Of a DNA stretch of 64,000 nucleotides, positions 61,279-64,000 are shown piece by piece (the first letter of the stretch is position 1; the number at the start of each line of letters is the position of its first letter). Under the pieces are notes generated by a model that ran no database searches, had not been told where the DNA came from, and worked only from the letters and a program-made list of their open reading frames with translations. The translations under genes and the position numbers were made by a program. This DNA comes from Annona cherimola (taxonomy: Eukaryota; Streptophyta; Magnoliopsida; Magnoliales; Annonaceae), in NCBI GenBank assembly GCA_030490835.1, contig CM059971.1, forward strand, positions 42,270,012-42,334,011. Reading direction: 5' to 3'.

Positions 61279-61295
61279 CCCCGGCAACGGCGCTA
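61279..61295 (-). other. tRNA-Asp-type primer binding site of element D
   Basis: On + CCCCGGCAACGGCGCTA, one mismatch from the 3' end of plant tRNA-Asp with its CCA (CCCCGGCAACGGCGCCA). It is 6 nt inside the 5' LTR. tRNA-Asp priming is used by Tat/Athila-type Ty3 elements. Confidence 0.92.
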
Positions 61296-61301
61296 AAAAC
61301 T

Positions 61302-63655
61302 TAATGCGCACTAAGTGCTTGTCGTTAAGAGCACTGTGATCACCAGTTTAATTAAAATTAACCGAAACACATTAAAGCTACCACTATACGGATGATAGTG
61401 TAGAATAACGGTGAGTCGGGTCGAATCCACAGAGAGGCGATGTAGTTTTGAATTGTTTTTAAGAGAAAGAGAAGGTATAGAGAAGAGAGAGAAAGAAGTC
61501 AGAGAAAAATGAAAGAAATTATAGGGAAAGGAGAAGAAATTAGAGAGATAAGAAAGAAGAGAGATAAAGAGACGTTAGAGAGACAGAGAAGAAAATAGAA
61601 GAAATTGGAGAGAAAAAGAAGAAAGAGAAAGAGACGTTAGAGAGAGAAGAAAAGATAAAATAGAAGAAATTAGAGAGAGAAAGAAAGAGGGAAAGAAATT
61701 AGAAAGATAGAGAAAGAAGAGAGGAGAGATTAGAAGAGTTGGAAAGAAAGTGAGACAAAAAGCTAAAAGAAATTATAATTCCATAACAACTAAATTAAAG
61801 TTATTCTAAGAAAGCAATTAAAGCTATGAAATTTAACTATTAAAAGATGAAAGAGAATTATATTAAATTTAATCTAACAATTACAGAGCAGAAAATAAAG
61901 CAGTAAATCTAATCTAAAAATTAAAACTACAAATTAAAGATTTCCAACTACGAAGCATTACAAACTATAAAGTAGCAAAATTCACATCACCCATATATGA
62001 AGAGCAAATCTCCACTTTATGAAAATTTTATTGCTTAGCCCCACCTCCTTGCTAGGGGTCCCACCAAAGGGAAAGAGAGGAGTGTTGTGTGTTTTTGGTG
62101 TTTGGAGGGACCCATGCTTTTATAAGTGTTGGGCAGCCCTCTTTCAATTTAAAAAAATCGATGTGGGATCTCTGTTTGGACGACACTGTAGCCAGCATTC
62201 GTTGCTTCTCCATTCTTCTTCCTTGCAACCCTCGCCAACAATTCGTCTTCTAGTGACTTTAGTTTGGTCCGCATCATCTGCGGCAATCAAGAATTTCGAA
62301 CTACCAAAGATGCCAATGAGCTCACGGCCCGCATCTTCCATTCCTGATGAGACTTCACTTCTGCGAGATCCAACCATTCATTTTCAAGGCAAACCAAAGG
62401 ATGTTCTCTATTTTCATCAATCGCAAAATGGCTGAACCGGAAGCTGATTTACGGTAGGTGCTGAAATGGTTTTTGGAATTATAAAGGAAGGAGGCTGATC
62501 GGAGGTAGAAAGAAGGCCAGCTGGTAACTTGGTTCTGTTTAGTGGAAAAGGGATGAGGTTTAGGAGAATGGAAGCTGGGAGGTAGCTGCTTTGGCTTGGA
62601 GCGGGGTAGAGGAAATGGCGAACAGAGGTAGGCTGATTTTGGGCGATAATTTCTGCTCGGGAATGATATGGGTTTTGTGCTGGATCGATGATGGCGAATT
62701 TTCCGGCTAAAACCGAGTAGGTGCAAGGTTTAGTTTGAAAAAAAATACAGCTGAGATTGCTGCTGGATCGTGGCTGCCTGCTCGATTTTTTCTGGTGTTG
62801 TTAAAATGGGGCTAAGATCGATTCTGTTGAGATAGAAGGCAGCCATAGGTTTGGGCGATCAATCGATTTTTGCTTTTGGGCTGCTGGATCGTGGCTGCCT
62901 CCATTTGCAGCTGCCGGTTGTTGCTTCTGAAACCGGAAGAGAAGAACAAAGGCGAGATGATCGAATCACTGTTGCTACAATGGGTTTTCCATGGCCGCCG
63001 ATTGGGGAAGATGTTGGAGAAGACGGGCTGAAGTTTTGATGGAGTTTGGTTGTTGCCGGAGATCGGGACGGAGAATAGGGGAGAACTGTCGATTTTTTCG
63101 GTGATGGGTTTCTGCTGCCATTGGATTTTCTGGTTGGGGGCGAAGCTGCAAAAGAGTTTGGTACTGCTGAAATGGGTCGGGGCTGGCCGGATTTTTCTGC
63201 CGTGATGACGTGCTGCCGGATCTGCCGCTTTGGGGAAGATGGAGCACCATAACAGGTGCTCCGGCGGTGCTTCGACCATCTGTACTTATGCAGAAAAAAA
63301 AACGTGATTTTCCATTTTTGATTTCTGTTAAAATATTTTTAATAAACCCACATAGACATTTACTTTTGAGCACTTTTTGAATTTATTTTATTTTATCTTA
63401 AGATTTTATAACGGTTTACTTTGCACCCATATTTCAAAGTTAGCCTATTTAATCCCTTTTAGCGTGTCTAATTATTTTTTATAATTTTATATTTTCCAAA
63501 ATATTTCAAAATGACTCGTTTTATAGTAAAATTAAAATTTTTATGAAAAATATAATCTTTATGAAATTTCGCTTAAAACATGTATTTATTTAACATTTTA
63601 ATGTCTAATGGCGTGAATTTAATATGAAAATAAATGAAAATTTTTAGACTTATCA
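61302..63655 (-). repeat. Element D 5' LTR
   Basis: Begins TAATGCGCAC, so the terminal TG (CA in sense) has mutated, and ends ACTTATCA. Scattered point differences from 55821-58189 plus the 15-bp deletion suggest clearly more age than element C. Confidence 0.92.
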
Positions 63656-64000
63656 AAAATCAAGAAGCTCCTAGAGAGGATTCAACATCAATTTAGGGGG
63701 GAACTCTAATTCTAGAGCTCCGACCTCAAGCCCCAAAGCATCAACCACCTACATCTCATTCACATACATAACATTCTGCCTAAGCATCTCATGCATCCCG
63801 TAGGTTTGCACAACCTTCTGCACATGCATTCATGCACCTTTCTTTGTTAGACTATCTTTAAGCCATGGAAAGTAGAATAATTCAAGAGTTAGGCAACATT
63901 AATTCATCTCTTATGGCCATGCATAATAGGTAAGACAAACTAGAGCAAGTACCCAAAAGCATGCACCCATTCCTAGCCTAGATCTATATATAGAGTCGAA
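63656..64000 (+). pseudogene. Element E third ORF, segment 3 (runs off the window)
   Basis: After the AAAAT duplication, decayed coding resumes. A Ser/Pro-rich linker is at about 63700-63830, then IIQELGNINSSLMAMHNR..KLEQV (about 63870-63955). This matches the coiled coil of element A ORF3 (IREHLEQMEDRLTSQ, MDMHTRQDRMDQEL). The 3' end of element E lies beyond 64000. Confidence 0.65.

Larger units (their letters stand above)
55821..63655 (-). mobile_element. Element D: complete non-autonomous Ty3-like retrotransposon (LARD-type)
   Basis: 7835 bp with a perfect duplication AAAAT at 55816-55820 and 63656-63660. The LTRs are 2369 bp (55821-58189) and 2354 bp (61302-63655). Most of the length difference is one 15-bp deletion between GGTCCCA repeats in the right copy. 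Orientation is fixed by a tRNA-Asp primer site at 61279-61295 and a polypurine tract at 58190-58200. The 3.1-kb interior has no protease, RT, RNase H or integrase, only one decayed ORF. The hairpin TTGGG-TTGCCT-CCCAA at 59101-59116 is a word I know from Tat/Athila-lineage Ty3 elements. Movement must have relied on another element's enzymes. Confidence 0.93.

Noticed and set aside
61279..61295. tRNA-Asp gene
   Set aside because: Only the 17-nt 3' end is present, placed beside an LTR; it is a primer binding site.

Overview
The window is plant nuclear DNA, almost certainly from a eudicot with a repeat-rich genome. It is AT-rich and I could not support a single intact host gene. What it holds is a stack of LTR retrotransposons inserted into one another, plus a block of non-autonomous DNA transposons. 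Most insertions are dated by target-site duplications (TSDs) that I could read directly, so the order of events can be reconstructed.

Region 1 (1-31431) is one decayed Ty1/copia element of the Sirevirus (SIRE/Maximus) type on the + strand, 'element A'. Its order is gag, protease, integrase, RT, RNase H, a pyrimidine-rich spacer, a third ORF, multiple polypurine tracts and the 3' LTR; the 5' LTR lies left of the window. It is split by: a solo LTR of a Ty3-like family (1882-3178, TSD CCAAG) in integrase; a giant solo-LTR-like element B1 (6545-13003) and a relative B2 (13842-24500, TSD ACAAC), both in the third ORF; and another relative, B3 (26226-30275, TSD TGGAT), in the 3' LTR. B1 is itself split by a solo Sirevirus LTR (8475-10157, TSD ACTAT). 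B2 is split by a young, nearly complete Sirevirus, 'element C' (15098-24023, - strand). C has two almost identical 1766-bp LTRs, a full-length pol and a gag with one internal stop codon, but no third ORF.

Region 2 (31437-38430) is an AT-rich array of diverged tandem units. Five DNA transposons sit in it: two Tourist-like MITEs, a 476-bp and a 1686-bp Mutator-like element, and a 1622-bp hAT-like element. Neighbouring units serve as empty-site controls. The 1686-bp element carries an antisense cytochrome P450 remnant and is a Pack-MULE candidate. The stretch 38431-42427 is largely unclassified, with one possible CACTA terminus.

Region 3 (42428-64000) holds a Sirevirus 5' LTR plus gag fragment on the - strand (F), a decayed Ty3-like LTR with a tRNA-Asp-type primer site (G), and the RNase H end and third ORF of a second + strand Sirevirus (E). 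E's third ORF is interrupted by B4 (49268-55216, TSD TATTC, carrying a MITE) and by a complete non-autonomous Ty3-like element D (55821-63655, - strand, TSD AAAAT). D has 2.36-kb LTRs, a tRNA-Asp primer site, a polypurine tract and one decayed Asn/Gln-rich ORF. E's ORF resumes at 63661 and runs off the window.

The most informative points are: the third ORF, which resembles the family annotated as 'putative plant transposon protein' and here sits where Sireviruses carry an env-like gene; arrays of GTCGAC palindromes upstream of the LTR TATA box; an intron-like 37-41 nt segment at the gag/pol junction; and the recombinant right flank of element C.
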